Shown here one piece after another: positions 1-11,781 of a stretch of DNA of 64,000 bases. A program made the translations under genes and the position numbers. Position 1 is the first letter of the stretch, and every line of letters begins with the position of its first letter. The notes beneath the pieces are model-generated. The model made no database searches. It was not told where the DNA came from and saw only the letters and a program-made list of their open reading frames with translations. Origin of the DNA: Blasia pusilla (taxonomy: Eukaryota > Marchantiophyta > Marchantiopsida > Blasiales); assembly GCA_050084515.1 (NCBI GenBank), contig CM114271.1, positions 15,624,001 to 15,688,000 of the forward strand, written 5' to 3'.

Positions 1-1700
1 CTTATTTTACAAAGAGAGAATTAGTGCGTGAGAGAGCTTCATGGGGGACCTCGCACGTCACTCGCTGGTTTTGCAGGTTGGGGATTGTATCCTCTGTTCA
101 GCGGTTCATGGGAGTGCTCACTGGAGCAAGAGCCGCTTACTTATGATGTTTCCTTTGCCAATTTTTCGTGTGAAAGAGTGGCGCGCGGAAGCGCTGCACA
201 ATTTTTGATAGGGATTGAGTATGGGGGCGAGTTGCCCCATGCCGATGCTCTCCGAAGCACCATGTAGCTTGCTTATTTGTATTTTCACAGGTTTTACATT
301 TTTGTTGGAAGATATCAGCGCCGAAGCGGTGTCAAATTTTTTGTAGGAGAAAGAGACATTCGGCTTTATGAGAGTCCCTGTCAATTTTTACTGGAATGTC
401 TGATTCAAAATATTTTTTAACGCTGTCGTGAAGCTGTGCACATTGTGCAATTTGAAGTTGCGAGCAAAAATTTATGGTCAATCTTGCAAAACTGCCATTG
501 CTAGGAAAATTTTAGGGTTAAATTGTTGAAACCCTAAACCAGCCGCCACGACGGCGGCGGCCGTCACCGTCAATGGTCCGCCATCGATGGTCAACCATCA
601 CCATTTATGGTTAATCGGCACCATCAACGGTCAACCGTCCACCGTCCACCGTCCATTGTGTGCCGCCGCCACCGCCTAGCGCTGCTTAGAGCCGCGTTCG
701 TCCGTTGTCCACCCTTTGGTTGCCATTGCCGCCATTACGGAGTGGAGGATCTTCCACAATGACCGTTGATTCTCTGATTGTGTCGCCACCACATACTTTT
801 TTTTGGCCGCCACCGTCATTGTAGTTTCGTCATCAACCAGTGATGGCACATGACCTCAGGTTATGGTGTTTGAGTTTTCATTTCATGCTACCATGTTGTG
901 ATTGGTATCCGCTTGACGATGATCGAGTATCGTGTCGTGACGCCCGTAGCCGCAACGCGCCGCCGATTGCCGCGCCATGCCGCTCATGCCGCACTGCACC
1001 ATCTCGATTGCGGAACTGCTCCTTGACTAAGGAACATAGCGTGTGAATTTTTGATTGAGGAGGGTATGCCGCCGAGTGCCACATCCCATTCCCGAGTGTC
1101 GTGCCATTTGTAGCTGTTCCGTGCCGCTAGTGCCATACCGGACGGCTAGACCTGCACCGCACATCGAGGAGGTTTGAGCATCGTCGGTACGAGAGGAGTA
1201 CGACTTGCTGATTGGAGGAGTTTTCTTCACGAACGGGTTGGGGTCGAGATTTGCAGTTTCTGAGGAGCGACATCGACATTATTGTCAAGTTACCCATTTA
1301 GATTTCTTACCCTTCACATGTGAGGGATTTCTGGATATTTGGTTTCATGTTGATGCTCGGAGCATCGATGATGTATGTAGGGGACATAGACCTGTGTGGG
1401 ATGTCCAGAGTTGAGGATGGTTTGTCGATGGGATGATGTTGATTTGCCGCACCACGCTGGTTGTTGCGGCATAGGACACGTCTCAGTGAGAGAGTGTAGA
1501 TTGAGTGCCGCCTGTTTAGTTTAAGTGATTGAGGGATTACTCGCGAGATTGAGTGATTATGTGAGAGGGACACGAGGGCCATCACGGCGTCCTTTCAAGA
1601 TTTTGAGAGGCAAGGTAGTGGATCTGAGAATAGCTCTGGAGGGTTACCCGGAGTGGTGCGAGGTCTCGAGGATCTCCACGTGAGAGACCACCTCGATCTC
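1..1700. other. Untranslated leader-like region left of the gypsy gag
   Basis: No convincing gene. Positions about 520-760 are a run of degenerate CCGCC/ACCGTCCACC triplets, a composition often seen in leaders of plant LTR retrotransposons. The short open frames here have no recognisable domain. A 5' LTR matching the LTR-like DNA at 8.3-9.05 kb was looked for and not found, so the element either starts left of the window or has lost that LTR. Confidence 0.4.
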
Positions 1701-1705
1701 CTTCT

Positions 1706-2894
1706 ATGTCGTCTTCAAACGAGGGGGAGCATATAGAGGAGTGTGTTATTGATCCACCGTATACATTGAGTGGTCCTACCAGTAGGGCATACGAGATGGA
1801 CGACCGGGGTAGAGGACCGCATAGGTTTTCGGGTGTTGTATGCACTATAGAGCTACACGACTTCATTGCGGAGTTTAGGAGTTGGTGTGACTCACAACGA
1901 GCTAGGAACTCAAGAGAGTTCAACTCGTTCACAGCATGGAACGGTATGTTCCAGCATTTAGAGGGGGCGCCCATGGAAGATTACCATGAGTTCTCCCACA
2001 GATATGCCCACGAGATTGAGGCATGGCCACTCTACTATGACCCACACTTTGTGTCATGGACGGAGCCATTCCTAGATGAGGAGGAGGAGTCAGGAGAGGC
2101 TACTTCCTCTTCCACTAGTGATATTTTAGGAGGGATCACTCGCACTGGAGCAGTTGCGCCATATGGTCGGGTTCGTCCCAGGTTCAACCCCGTGGTTGAG
2201 TTCTTTGCTGAGTTGAGGGCGAGTTACTAGGGGGTACGAACAAAGAAGTTGCGGAGCATCCACGACTTCCAAAGACGCCCGGGTGAGAGTTTGCATGAGG
2301 GTTACACTCGCTTGCACCGATTGATCAACGTCACTCAGGGGGTGATAGAGGCTCAGGCTATCTAGTCATGGTACGCGATGCTGGACCGGACCCTGCGGAC
2401 ACGAGTGCGAGAGGGGTGCTTCTTATGAACACCTCCCCTACGTTAAAAGATATTTTTAGGATCGTCGAGAACATTAAGCGCAACGTAAACATGGCGGAGG
2501 AGAGCGTAGTCATCATGGGTTCTGGGCGAGAGCAATCACGATTGTTTGCACCACCTGTGCAGCAACGTGGACTCTGAGATAGGTTGACTGTGGCACCATG
2601 AGCTCACAGAGGATATCGAGAGGCCGTGCCAAAGAGACGTGCGCCTTCATATGTGGCTCAGCAGCAGCCGCCTACAATTACTTTGTTGGTCATGTGGTGG
2701 AGCCCATCATCAGCGTGATTGCACTCGTCAGGATCATGGACGTGTGCCTCAGCATGGAGGAGGAGATGATGCTGCACCATGAGGTTATTAGTGTGACTAT
2801 TGTCAGAGGTATGGTCATACACGCTCGAGATGTTTCAGTTTACATCCTGAGTTACATCCGGACCGAGGGCCAGAGAGGGCATCAGAGCAAGTAG
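1706..2894 (+). pseudogene. Gypsy gag (capsid/nucleocapsid), broken
   Basis: The first 175 codons (1706-2230) are open. They are acidic and Trp/Phe-rich with a capsid-like stretch (FNSFTAW, MEDYHEFSHRY). After the stop at 2228 the frame is broken several times. Two nucleocapsid-like knuckles can be read in shifted frames: a near-canonical one around 2685-2720 (CWSCGGAHHQRDC) and a canonical CX2CX4HX4C one at about 2791-2832 (CDYCQRYGHTRSRC). Gag would package the element RNA. The order capsid then knuckles, upstream of a protease, supports the call. Confidence 0.75.
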
Positions 2895-3615
2895 CTGGTC
2901 TAGGTGGGCCTAGACATCGTGCACCATGTGGTCCCGTTGGGGGACGAGGAGCTAGAGCTGCCCGTGGAGGAGGTAGAGTCCTACCACCTAGACGCATCGA
3001 GGGAGACGCCGGGTGTGAGGCTAGGATGGCTGCCTAGATACATCAGCTACAGGAGCAGATTGTTGCTATGGCATTGCGATTACCCGATGTTGGATCCATG
3101 GCATCTACATCGTATGGAGCAGCCAGAGATATGGAGGATCCTGGTTGGATGTGCAGGGTTGCCCAGATGGAGGCCGACGTAGTTGTGATGCATGGAACAG
3201 CCACAAAGTTGGATCCAAAACGAGGGAAAGCTAGGAAATAGACTAGGCTTCCTCAGACTTTCACGTTGTCCGAGGCGATGAGGACCCCATCGATGGGTCC
3301 TGATGAGAGTTCGTGGAGAGTTGGTGTGCAAGCACGGAGGGCGATGGGAGAAGCGAGTGCGACGACTCCTATTTCTGATGCTCAGGAGGGGCATGTGTCG
3401 AGCACGTTGTTGGGGGCGACCACCGTTGTGTACTGCGCTCCTTTATTTTCTGCTTCCGATGTTATGACGCTGGGAGGTACGCCCGCCGAGGTTTTTTGGC
3501 TGGCCGCTACGCTATGTGAGCGTCGAGTTGGAGTTTATGCATCACGTTCAAAGGTAATTGCAGAGGAGGTGATGGACCGTCCACGTCATATTCATGGCAG
3601 ATTGCTATTGTTGGG

Positions 3616-4050
3616 ATGGCGGAGATGCCCGCTAGACCCGCAATAGAGCGTGCCATGGCTTCTCCAGGTGTTGTGTTGCTAGATAACCTAGGAGAGGTCT
3701 TCCAGTTGGTGAGTCTTGGAGGTAGAGCTTTTAGTCCGCAACGCGTCTTGTTGGATTCAGGAGCGCAACCCCTGATGTTGGGGAAAGCGTCATTCAGAGG
3801 AGTGGGCTTGACGAGAGCCGATGTGAAGCGTTGTCCATTCCGGATATAGACATCCTTGGGTGGAGCAAGTACCACACAGTATATCACCCGATAGGAGGTT
3901 GTGGTGAGGATTCACCCGGGACATACTACAAATGAGTCTGTGGTGCAAGCCAAGGCGATAGTGACTAATGCAGAGTCCTATGACATCTTGGTTGGTGGAG
4001 TAGTGTTATACCCAATGGGGTTTTCCCTAGATTACTGGGAGGAGTGAGTG
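3616..4050 (+). pseudogene. Gypsy aspartic protease, broken
   Basis: The frame 3616-3849 contains RVLLDSGAQPLML, matching the retropepsin active-site triad LDSGA with the usual hydrophobic flanks. Downstream in shifted frames comes ESYDILVGGVVLYPMGF, the segment that normally follows the flap in plant gypsy proteases. It lies between gag and RT as expected. Stops at 3847 and later inactivate it. Confidence 0.75.
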
Positions 4051-5239
4051 TCCTACAGACCAGGATGGCACTCAGGTGATGGGCGCCTTAGCTTATTACC
4101 CGTTTGACTCATAGGTGCAGTGATCCATAGCTAGGAGAGATGGCGACCTTAGCAACATTTAGCAATGCCATCACTTGGCCTAGTGATGTGATTGAGGGAC
4201 ATGTCCATGCAAAGGATACTCCCATTCCTAACATTTCTATGGAGAGGAGTGTCATAGTAGCCGCATCAATCCGTAGAGGAGAGGTGTTGCTTTGGGGCTT
4301 GACTGAGGAACTTTGACGCTTAGCCATTGAGCATGACAAACCGCGTGGAGCGAGACGCTTATACTAGAGTGTGACGGGTCAGAGGAACCCTAGGTAGGCA
4401 GGAGTGCTTCTATGCCCCCTTTGGACAGCACCCGGATTGTGTGGTGCATCTTAGAGGAGGGTATTCGGTTGTTGGATCTCTTTGGAGGGATCAATACTAG
4501 GTTAGCTCTTGTTTTGCATGTTGGAGTGTGCGTGGAGCAATACCTATATGTGGAGATTGATGATGTTGCGAGGCACACTTCACTTCACCATGTGGTACTG
4601 TTATGCCTCCGTTTTCCTGACTTGTTGTGTGCATCCGCCATTCAGGGTTACCAAAGTTCCCTACCAAGGGATATTTCATTGTTGGGGGCGCAAGACTTGG
4701 AGTGGGTAGGGACCATAGACTTGGTCATTGCTGGTTGGCTGTATTAGAGCCAATCGAGTGTTGGACGAGGTAGCAGGTTAGCTGACACTCGGTCTTGGTT
4801 ATTTTGGGAGATGATGGGATCGGGAGAGACATCCTTGGACTTCTTGGGATGTTTTGTAGGTACGCCAAGAGATGATAGCCACAACATCGAGCGTGGTTCC
4901 GAGTACTTCATGTGGAGATGAAAGTTCTATTTTCCGAGACCGGGTTGCACCATAGCAACCACCGACATCCGCTCCGGAGAGTCCTACCGTAGTCACGATG
5001 GAGATTTGGGAGCCAGATATGGGCCCTAAGTTGAAAGGAGGAGAGCGGCGTCAGATACACCAATTCCTTAGGAGTAATAGGAGTTGTTTTGCATTTAGTT
5101 TGCATGATTTGGGTAGCTGAAGGGTCCAGAGATCCGCATTGAGTTGTCGAGTGACACACCAATCTTTCGACGATCCTGCAGGTATAGTGATATGGAGAGG
5201 GCTCTGATTCAAAGTAGGAGCTAGGTTGGAGTAGGACTA

Positions 5240-6430
5240 GTGGAGATGTCGCATGGAGAGTATGCATCTGCCACTGTCATGCCTGCCAAGAAGGATGTGC
5301 ATGGCAACTCGACGGATAGGCGAATGTGTGGAGATTATCGACCTATCAATCGGCAGACGAAGTTCGATAGGTATGCCATGCCCACCCCTAAGGAGATCTT
5401 TGATGTGATTGGGCATGCAAAGGTCTTCAGTTCATTGATTGCGAGCCGGATACCATCAGCTGCCTATCAGATTAGAGGACATGCAAGAGACATCATTTTG
5501 GGGCATCGATCCTCACGGGAAGGATTGTTTGTACCAGTGGCGGTTCTCACCATTTGGCTTAAAGAGCGCCCCGGCTGAGTTTCAGAGGGTTATGGATAGG
5601 ATCTTGGCAGGTCTGGATTTTGCTAGGTGTTATATTGATGACATCGTAGTCTTTAGCGCCATGGTTGAGGAGCATGAGAGACATCTAGAGGAGATGTTTC
5701 GACGACTGCAATTACATGGGCTCAAGCTACATCCAAGTAAGTGCAAGTTCTCCTATGACCAGATTGAGTATTTGGGTCACACAATATACCTTGGGGACCT
5801 TGGTGTGCAATAAACGACGGTAGAGGCTATTTCACGCATTCTACGCCCTACATATATGAATCGAGTTTGTGCATTCATGGGATTGGCGAACTTCTATCAA
5901 CGGTACACCAAGGGTTTCAATTCGATTGCGAAGTCGCTAACCTTGATGACCAAGGTAGATCAGGAGTGGCACTGGGGGATGAGCAAGAGAGAGCATTTCA
6001 GATGCTCAAGGATAGATTGACGTCCGTGCCCATATTGAGGAGACCGATCAGGGAGCGTCCTTTCCAATTGCATACCGATTGGAGCATGTTGGAGCGATGC
6101 TCACCCAGCATGATGATGATGGAAGAGAGTTCGTGGTGGCTTATGCTAGTCGCTCAAACAACGCCACAGAGGCAAAGTATAGCTCGTATGAGAGTGAGTG
6201 CTTGGCTCCAGTGTGGGCTGTCGCACATTTCAAATGTTATCTATTCAAAAATCCCTTTACCATCATTATTGATCATCAGCCACTTAAGTGGTTGATGGAG
6301 TCCGACAAGCTTACAAGGAAGCTTGCAAGGTGGGCTCTTTTATTGTGGGGGTATGACTTCCAGGTGGTGCATAGATCTGGGACGCTCAACCAAGATGCAT
6401 ATGGTTTAAGCCGTAACCCATGCCCGAGTC
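5240..6430 (+). pseudogene. Gypsy reverse transcriptase and RNase H, frameshifted
   Basis: RT is spread over two overlapping frames. The first (5240-5578) has RRMCGDYRPINRQT, an RT palm/fingers motif. The second (5439-5813) has AGYHQLPIRLEDMQETSF, then FSPFGLKSAPAEFQRVMDRI and the catalytic YIDDIVVF. The frameshift lies close to 5440. After a stop at 5811 the connection domain reads CAFMGLANFYQRYTKGF in another frame. RNase H follows, with LHTDWS near 6070 and YSSYESECLA and IIDHQPLKWL in the frame 6079-6792. These are standard Ty3/gypsy motifs in the standard order. The accumulated frameshifts indicate an old copy. Confidence 0.93.
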
Positions 6431-6639
6431 AGCGAGATGCGACTGGAGCTCGTTGGCATGGTGAGAGTGATGAGGAGTTGGTGCCAAGATGGCATGCGTT
6501 AGCCTATTTGGGCTTGTTGGCTGTGGAGAGCCAGATTGCTGAGACTTTGATGGCGAGGTCTGATGGAGAGTCCTTAGATCCAAAGGCCGGTGAGGAGAGG
6601 ACGGGTGGCCGAGACATTCATGACGATGGAGTGGTCTTG

Positions 6640-7560
6640 GAGAACCTGTGTACTGGCAGCATCGCGAGCACAGTGGGTGCTAGAGAGCGGGATTGGATTC
6701 TACAACGAGCCAGACGGTTCCGGTGGAAGAGCACACATGTGTTACGAGTGTGGAAGGATGGTAGAGTGCATGTAGTGTCTCATCCTTTGTAGAGAGCACG
6801 TTTGGTGCGTCATGCCCATGAGGAGTTGGGTCATTTTGGAGTGAAGCGGACGTACAGCTTGCTCTAGATTCAGTATTGGTGGCGAGGCATGCAGATTGAT
6901 GTTCAATAGTTTGTTGCCAGATGCATGGTGTGTGATTGAGTCCAAGCATCGTTCAATGCTCCTACTCCATAGTTGCATCCACTTCCGATCATAGGTTAAG
7001 ATTATAGATGGATTTTGGATTTTGTAGGATCTTTGCCTTAGACGGAGCGCCATAGTCATTATGTGTAGTGATCGTCGAGCACTTCTCGAAGTGGATAGAG
7101 TTGGTTGCATTTCTTGACAAAGCGAGTGAGGGAGTAGCATATGCCTTCCTAGATTGAGTGATGAGTCATTATGGCGCACTTGCTGAGGTGTTGAAAGACC
7201 ACGGTACAGAGTTCCGTGGGGAGTTTCAAGCCTTCTGTGATGAGGCACTAATTGACCACCACACTACTTTGCGACATCATCCTGAGGTGGATGGACTAGC
7301 GGAACGGGTTGTATAGACGGTGAAGAGAGGACTACGCAAGTATGGCTTGCAGAGAGGTCACCTAGGAAATTGGGACCTTCAGTTGCCGTGGTTGGAGATG
7401 GGATACAGATTTTGTAGGGAGGCATCCTTAGCGTCTTTCTCACCGTACTTTTTGCTTTATGACCGAGAGCCAGCCAGATTTACCTATGGCCATTCGTCGA
7501 GATACTGATGAGGTGTTGAACCTTGATGACCCTGATGCATGGATGTGAGCATGTTCTCAG
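6640..7560 (+). pseudogene. Gypsy integrase, zinc-binding and DDE core, broken
   Basis: The HHCC zinc-binding region reads HEELGHFGVKRTY then CMVCD around 6810-6945. The core is recognisable at 7190-7320 as DHGTEFRGEFQAFC, followed by HHTTLRHHPEVDGLAERVV, where E of GLAERVV is the third catalytic acid of the D,D35E core. Several stops interrupt it (TAG at 6790, 6867 and 7314). The integrase would insert the cDNA copy into chromosomes. It leads directly into a C-terminal tail with an unusual finger. Confidence 0.88.
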
Positions 7561-7581
7561 AGGGCTGAGTTTTTTCGGAGA

Positions 7582-8052
7582 GTGATGCCCATGGCGTTTG
7601 AGAACTTGGCGATTGCGCAACATCGGGATACGTTGAGGTATGCAACTATTCGGGGTGGTAGTTATCAACCTACTATCCGGAGATTTCATCAAGGAGACTA
7701 TGTTTACTTACAAAAAATGGTACCCACGACGTTGGATGTGACTGTAGGGCGTACCATCTTGAGAGTGCGTGAGGGTTTGCCATCTGGTGTTTTCTTATTG
7801 GAGGGACGCGATGGTATGATTTGGAAGGACCATGTGCGTAATTGTGCGCCATGTCATCTTCCAAACATTGACCTTATAGTTGATCTGAGCTTAGCAATAG
7901 TTTTTGCAGGCTTGCGATGTGTGTTGTGTGGTTCCGCCTGTGGTGCAACCACTATGCTAGTCTATGATGGGTGTTTGAGATGATGGCATATGGCATGTTT
8001 GACGCCACCTCTCACTAGGATTCCTCAGGGATGATGGATGTGTCCCAGATGT
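7582..8052 (+). pseudogene. Integrase C-terminal tail with PHD-type zinc finger
   Basis: The open frame 7582-7983 starts with the usual gypsy integrase C-terminal segment (QGDYVYLQKM, then GRDGMIWKDHVRNCAPCHLP). It continues in the same frame into a PHD-like finger at 7918-8052: C-V-L-C, eleven residues, Y-D-G-C, four residues, W-H-M-A-C, then LTPPLTRIPQG, W-M-C-P-R-C. This matches C-X2-C-X11-C-X2-C-X4-H-X2-C...W-X-C-X2-C except that the third cysteine is Tyr (TAT for TGT) and two TGA stops replace sense codons. PHD fingers bind histone H3 tails. In this position the finger could play the targeting role that a chromodomain plays in chromoviruses. Confidence 0.7.
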
Positions 8053-8270
8053 ACATAGAGTATAAATTATTTATATAAATAATTATATATATATATATAC
8101 TTCTACATTTTGGCTTGTATCTCTGATATGGATGACAAGAAGGCGACTAACAATGGGGCCACATTAGCACCCGGACTTCTTACTCTTAGCGTCCGAGAGA
8201 TGTATGTCATGGTAGGTAGGGATAGATGACTATCTAGAGTTAGAGGGACCTAACCACCAGCTAAGGGGGT

Positions 8271-8402
8271 GATTGGAGATATTTTGGTACTTCTTGTCTC
8301 GTTGTTTGGATGCCATGAGTTAGCATGGGATCGTGTGTGTTTATGTGTGTGTTCGGTGACAACAACGTATGTTGTGTAGCGATGTGTATGCACACAACAA
8401 CT
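8271..8402 (+). repeat. LTR-like 130-bp segment, copy 1
   Basis: The segment begins GGAGATATTTTGGTACTTCT and ends in a CACACAACAA stretch. Closely similar copies lie at about 8922-9046 and 23292-23418. It follows a candidate polypurine tract of the gypsy element and may belong to its 3' LTR. It could equally be a fragment of the longer LTR-like repeat that starts just after it. Confidence 0.55.
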
Positions 8403-8504
8403 GTCACGTCTTTTAGGATAGATCGGTGAGATCTAGTTGAGCGCCCTCATGAGTAGTGGAGGACAGGCTCAATAGGTCGAGATGATCTGCTGAGGCTCCG
8501 GGAA

Positions 8505-9046
8505 ACTTGAGAGAGCAGGTTTTCCCTTCGTTTCGGCTCAATTGGAGCCATATTGAGGAACTTAGAATTTTAGGTAAGTACCATTTTGCGTATATGATCA
8601 ACTTTGTATTTTTGGTAAGTGGACCTTGACCTCCTACATCAGGTCAAGAGCCAAGGAGGTGACTTGGGAGCATAGGTTACCATGGAGAGAGTTTGGGAGA
8701 GGGGAGGGATATACCTCAAGGAGAGAGAGCTTGAGAGCTCATTCTCTCTTTGTTGAACCTCTTGGCATGAGGTGGCGGAGCTATGGTCTTGCTTGCCTTC
8801 TGTGTGTAACCCAAGCCTCTCATTAGGATAGTGGGTTTGGTTTGACATTGAGAGAGAGATGTGAGAGTGCACATATGTGAGAACTATGGTGTTGTTAGAG
8901 AGATTGGATCTTATTTTATTTGAGATATTTTGGTACTTCTTGTCTCCTTGTTTGGATGCCATGAGTTAGCATGGGATTGTGCGTGTTTATGTGTGTGTTC
9001 GGTGACAGGATATATATTGTGTAGCAATGTTTATGCGCACGACAAT
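8505..9046 (+). repeat. Dispersed LTR-like repeat, 540 bp, copy A
   Basis: This is nearly colinear with 22884-23418. Both contain GAGAGCAGGTTT near the start, AAGAGCCAAGGAGGTGAC in the middle, CTCATTCTCTCTTTGTTGAA and CTTGGCATGAGG, and both end with the 130-bp segment also seen at 8271-8402. The end at an ACAACA-type terminus is consistent with an LTR edge. No coding potential. I cannot decide whether it belongs to the gypsy element or to a copia element, because copy B abuts a copia gag fragment. Confidence 0.65.
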
Positions 9047-9049
9047 GTC

Positions 9050-10090
9050 AAAAACCTTGACCTAAAGCCGTAACACATCCCAAGCCCACTCAGAAGAGCC
9101 ATGAATTCTGAACCACCGCACCCCACCATCGTCAATCAGCAATTTGCAAGCTATAAGATTGATATGTGTGGCTTAATGCAAAGCAGTGGGACAAAGCAAA
9201 AACAAACAGCTTGACCAGCAGTATTTGACCGATTAGAAATCCCGAGACAAGCCAGTTAGAAACTACCTCAAACTTCCTCATAGGAAGCATTATTTCAAGT
9301 ATGGCTCAAGTATAGAAAGCTTGAAGGAAAAACCAAGGAAGAAGGCGGACGCTCTAGTCTCCACAAAATATAGAGATATTGTCCAACAGAAAACCAAGAA
9401 TCAAGTGGATGAGTCTTAGGCCTAAAAAACCACAGCACTAGTGGGTGGGACCAAGCACAAGTTGGGCACTAAAAGAACTCCATGATCCCACGGTCCTCTA
9501 AGCGGAGAGGAGGGTCGAGCAATCATTTGACTAGATTGGGGCGTCCGAGTAGAGAGGTCAGATCTCCTCATTGGAAGGATTAGCTCAAGATTCCACACTC
9601 ACGCATATGTGGTTGTACCGGCGTCGAATAGAGGAGCTCTAGCATGCATGTACTCGTAGCGAGCGGCATCAGAGAGAAGAACGTCGACCAGCAGAGCGTC
9701 GTGTAGGACGACATAGGATTGCATCCAACAATATGACTCGTAAGGAGACAGGAGCGCAATGCAAAGTAGTGTAGAGCTTGAGCATGATTGAGCATAGCGA
9801 GGCCATAGAGTGCGCCGCTTGAGCGTGATCAAGCAAAAATTTGAAGTGGTGAGTGAAAGCAAAGAGGAGACTGAAGCGCTACCGGATTGCAAATAGGTGA
9901 AAGAGGGGAAAGAGGTAGGGAGACAAAAGGGGAAGGGGGTCAGAGACACCAAGGGCATGCCGCAGAGTCTCCGCGGTTTGCTATTCATCCAATAGCGAGT
10001 TATAACTGGTCGTTGGATGTAGATCTAATAGATATTAGTGGCGGCAGCAGTTAGAGAGAGTGTTAGGTTAGAGATAGGTTCGCGCTACCA
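9050..10090. other. No recognisable gene
   Basis: Long-range scanning shows no domain, hairpin or tandem repeat. The 129-codon minus-strand frame at 9599-9988 is low-complexity Ser/Leu-rich and has no support. An Arg/Glu-rich plus-strand reading at 9615-9760 looks like decayed retroelement gag, but it is too broken to call. Confidence 0.4.
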
Positions 10091-10093
10091 AAC

Positions 10094-10377
10094 CAATGGT
10101 TTCATGGAAATGGACAAGTCTGTCTATGGGACGGACATGCCCAGCTTGCACCTAAGCCTGCCTGGAGCTCGCACCCATTTGAGCTTAAGCCTAAGCCTCT
10201 AAGCCTGGGCTTGAGGGTTCCTGCGGGCCCCGGGTGCGGGCTATGTGTGGGCCGATTAATCTATGCCCGCCTCCCAAAATCCTAGCCCGCACCCATTCCC
10301 TCGTCCTCAGCTTTCCCGGGGTACCAAAAAATGGTGACGGGGGATCCTTTGGGCATGTCCATTTCTCTGCAACCACG
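10094..10377. mobile_element. Small degraded hAT-like element of the CAAGGTTGCAC family
   Basis: The left end (CAATGGTTTCATGGAAATGG) and the right end (reverse complement CGTGGTTGCAGAGAAATGGA) are diverged versions of the terminal inverted repeat seen in intact relatives, and both run into GGACATG-type subterminal motifs. The centre is GC-rich with repeated GCCCGC words, like the other family members. No matching 8-bp TSD was found, so the ends are approximate. Confidence 0.5.
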
Positions 10378-10780
10378 GTTCATGCAGCCACTCTTGTCTC
10401 TAAGATCATACTCTAAATATAAAAGATGACCTTGTGCTACTTTGGACGCCTTTGCACTCTCTACGTAATGTCTTGAATTATGTCCTACAAAGTCCACAAG
10501 TTTCTTTCTCTCCTCATCTCATCCCCAACCAATCTCAATGCAATTTGTAGATGTTCACAATACGCCAATATATGGACATGATAAGATGGATGTCACTCGT
10601 ATTATGGTAATTTTTTGATCTTGAGCCAATCCTTTTATCCTACACTAACTATTTGTGTAAGATAGTTCAAGTCCATTTCTTGATTCAATACATATCTCCA
10701 TAATGCCTTGCAGGCTTTGACAACTCCTAAACTACCATATATTAAGAGTAGGCTCATCCAATTTTCATGTTGGATTATCC
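10378..10780. other. No recognisable gene between two hAT elements
   Basis: AT-rich sequence with no long frame, tandem repeat or hairpin that I can support. Confidence 0.4.
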
Positions 10781-10788
10781 TATATAAT

Positions 10789-11773
10789 GAGGGTTGCACA
10801 CGGACAAAGTTTGTGTCCGTGCATATGTCCATGTTTGTGGACTTATGTCCGTCCTATCAAGGGACGAGTCCGTGCGGGCCCAGGTATCCATGGCCTCCAC
10901 TTGGGCCGCCAAAGCCCGATGCGTAGCCCCTGGCTGACCAAGCGTAGACCCATTGGGTGGCCCGCTAGGGCCTGTTGTCGGCCCGCAATCAAGCCCACAG
11001 GGTGGGCTTGGCTCACATGGCGGACTGAGGGCCCGCAAGGGACCCTCGCAGAGCCCGCGCATGGCCCACATGGCAAGTTGGGGTCCGCAGGGGGCCCTCG
11101 CAGAGGGCCGGCTCCACACGAGCCTGGTTGTGGACGAATCACAGGACCTGCGTGCTTGGCCCTCATTGGGAGGGCTCATTCCGGTGTGGAACCGCCCCTC
11201 TACGGGCCCCCTACTAACCCCACCTTGCCATGTGGACCTTGGGTGGGCTCTGCGAGGATCCCTTGCGGGTCCCCAACCCGCCCAATGAGGTCCAAGCCCG
11301 CCCTACACGCTTGGTGCAGGGCGACCGCGGGCCATGGAAGCTAGCCGGCGGCGCAATGGGTGCATGCTCGGTTAGCCTAGGTTTACACGGTGGGTTGTGG
11401 GCAGGCTCTAAGCAGGCTGTAGCCTCCATTGTGGGCCCGGTGCCATGGTTGCACAAAAATGGACAAGTTCTTCCTTAGGAAGGACAAGTTTGGACATATC
11501 CAAGAGGTGGGATCCACACTTTTAGACCATGATGGAAGGCAAGGCAAGGATGAGAGGAGCAATGATGGAGGAGGGAGTGGAGGTGTAGGGAGGAAGAAAT
11601 GGGGGAGTATGGAACACTAAGGCAAGTAAGGGGAATGAGAAAGAAGGGAAAGGTGGGGCCCATATGGACAAGTCCTTCCATAGGAAGGATATAAGTCCAC
11701 AAACATGGACTTTGTCCACATGCAACCTTGTGGGGCGCGCATGCCTAGACTTGTCCATTTTCGTGCAACCTTG
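10789..11773. mobile_element. Non-autonomous hAT element, 985 bp, chimeric or nested
   Basis: Ends are GAGGGTTGCAC on the left and GTGCAACCTTG on the right. They are flanked by TATATAAT (10781-10788) and CATATAAT (11774-11781), an 8-bp TSD with one difference, as expected for the hAT superfamily. The middle is GC-rich with repeated GCCCGC words. A second pair of terminus-like sequences lies inside (CATGGTTGCAC at 11444, GCAACCTTG ending at 11730), so two family members have nested or recombined here. The long frames across the centre are composition artefacts. Confidence 0.75.
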
Positions 11774-11781
11774 CATATAAT

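Larger units (their letters stand above)
1706..8053 (+). mobile_element. Decayed Ty3/gypsy LTR retrotransposon, internal region
   Basis: The plus strand reads in order gag, CCHC knuckles, aspartic protease, reverse transcriptase, RNase H, integrase and a PHD-like finger, which is the Ty3/gypsy order (integrase after RNase H). Every part carries in-frame stops and frameshifts, so no polyprotein can be made. A purine-rich tract (AGCTAAGGGGG) near 8260 is a candidate polypurine tract and is followed by TG, the usual first dinucleotide of an LTR. A complete LTR pair could not be delimited. Confidence 0.9.

Noticed and set aside
1-1600. 5' LTR of the gypsy element
   Set aside because: No stretch matching the LTR-like DNA at 8.3-9.05 kb was found.
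10086-10385. Target duplication for the element 10094-10377
   Set aside because: TACCAAAC and GTTCATGC do not match at these boundaries. The element call rests only on termini and composition.
10787-11344. 185-codon plus frame and similar long frames at 19741-20175, 21766-22452, 42101-42451 and 45872-46330
   Set aside because: All lie in GC-rich GCCCGC repeats with few stop codons. They are Pro/Ala/Arg/Gly-rich on several frames at once and have no domain.
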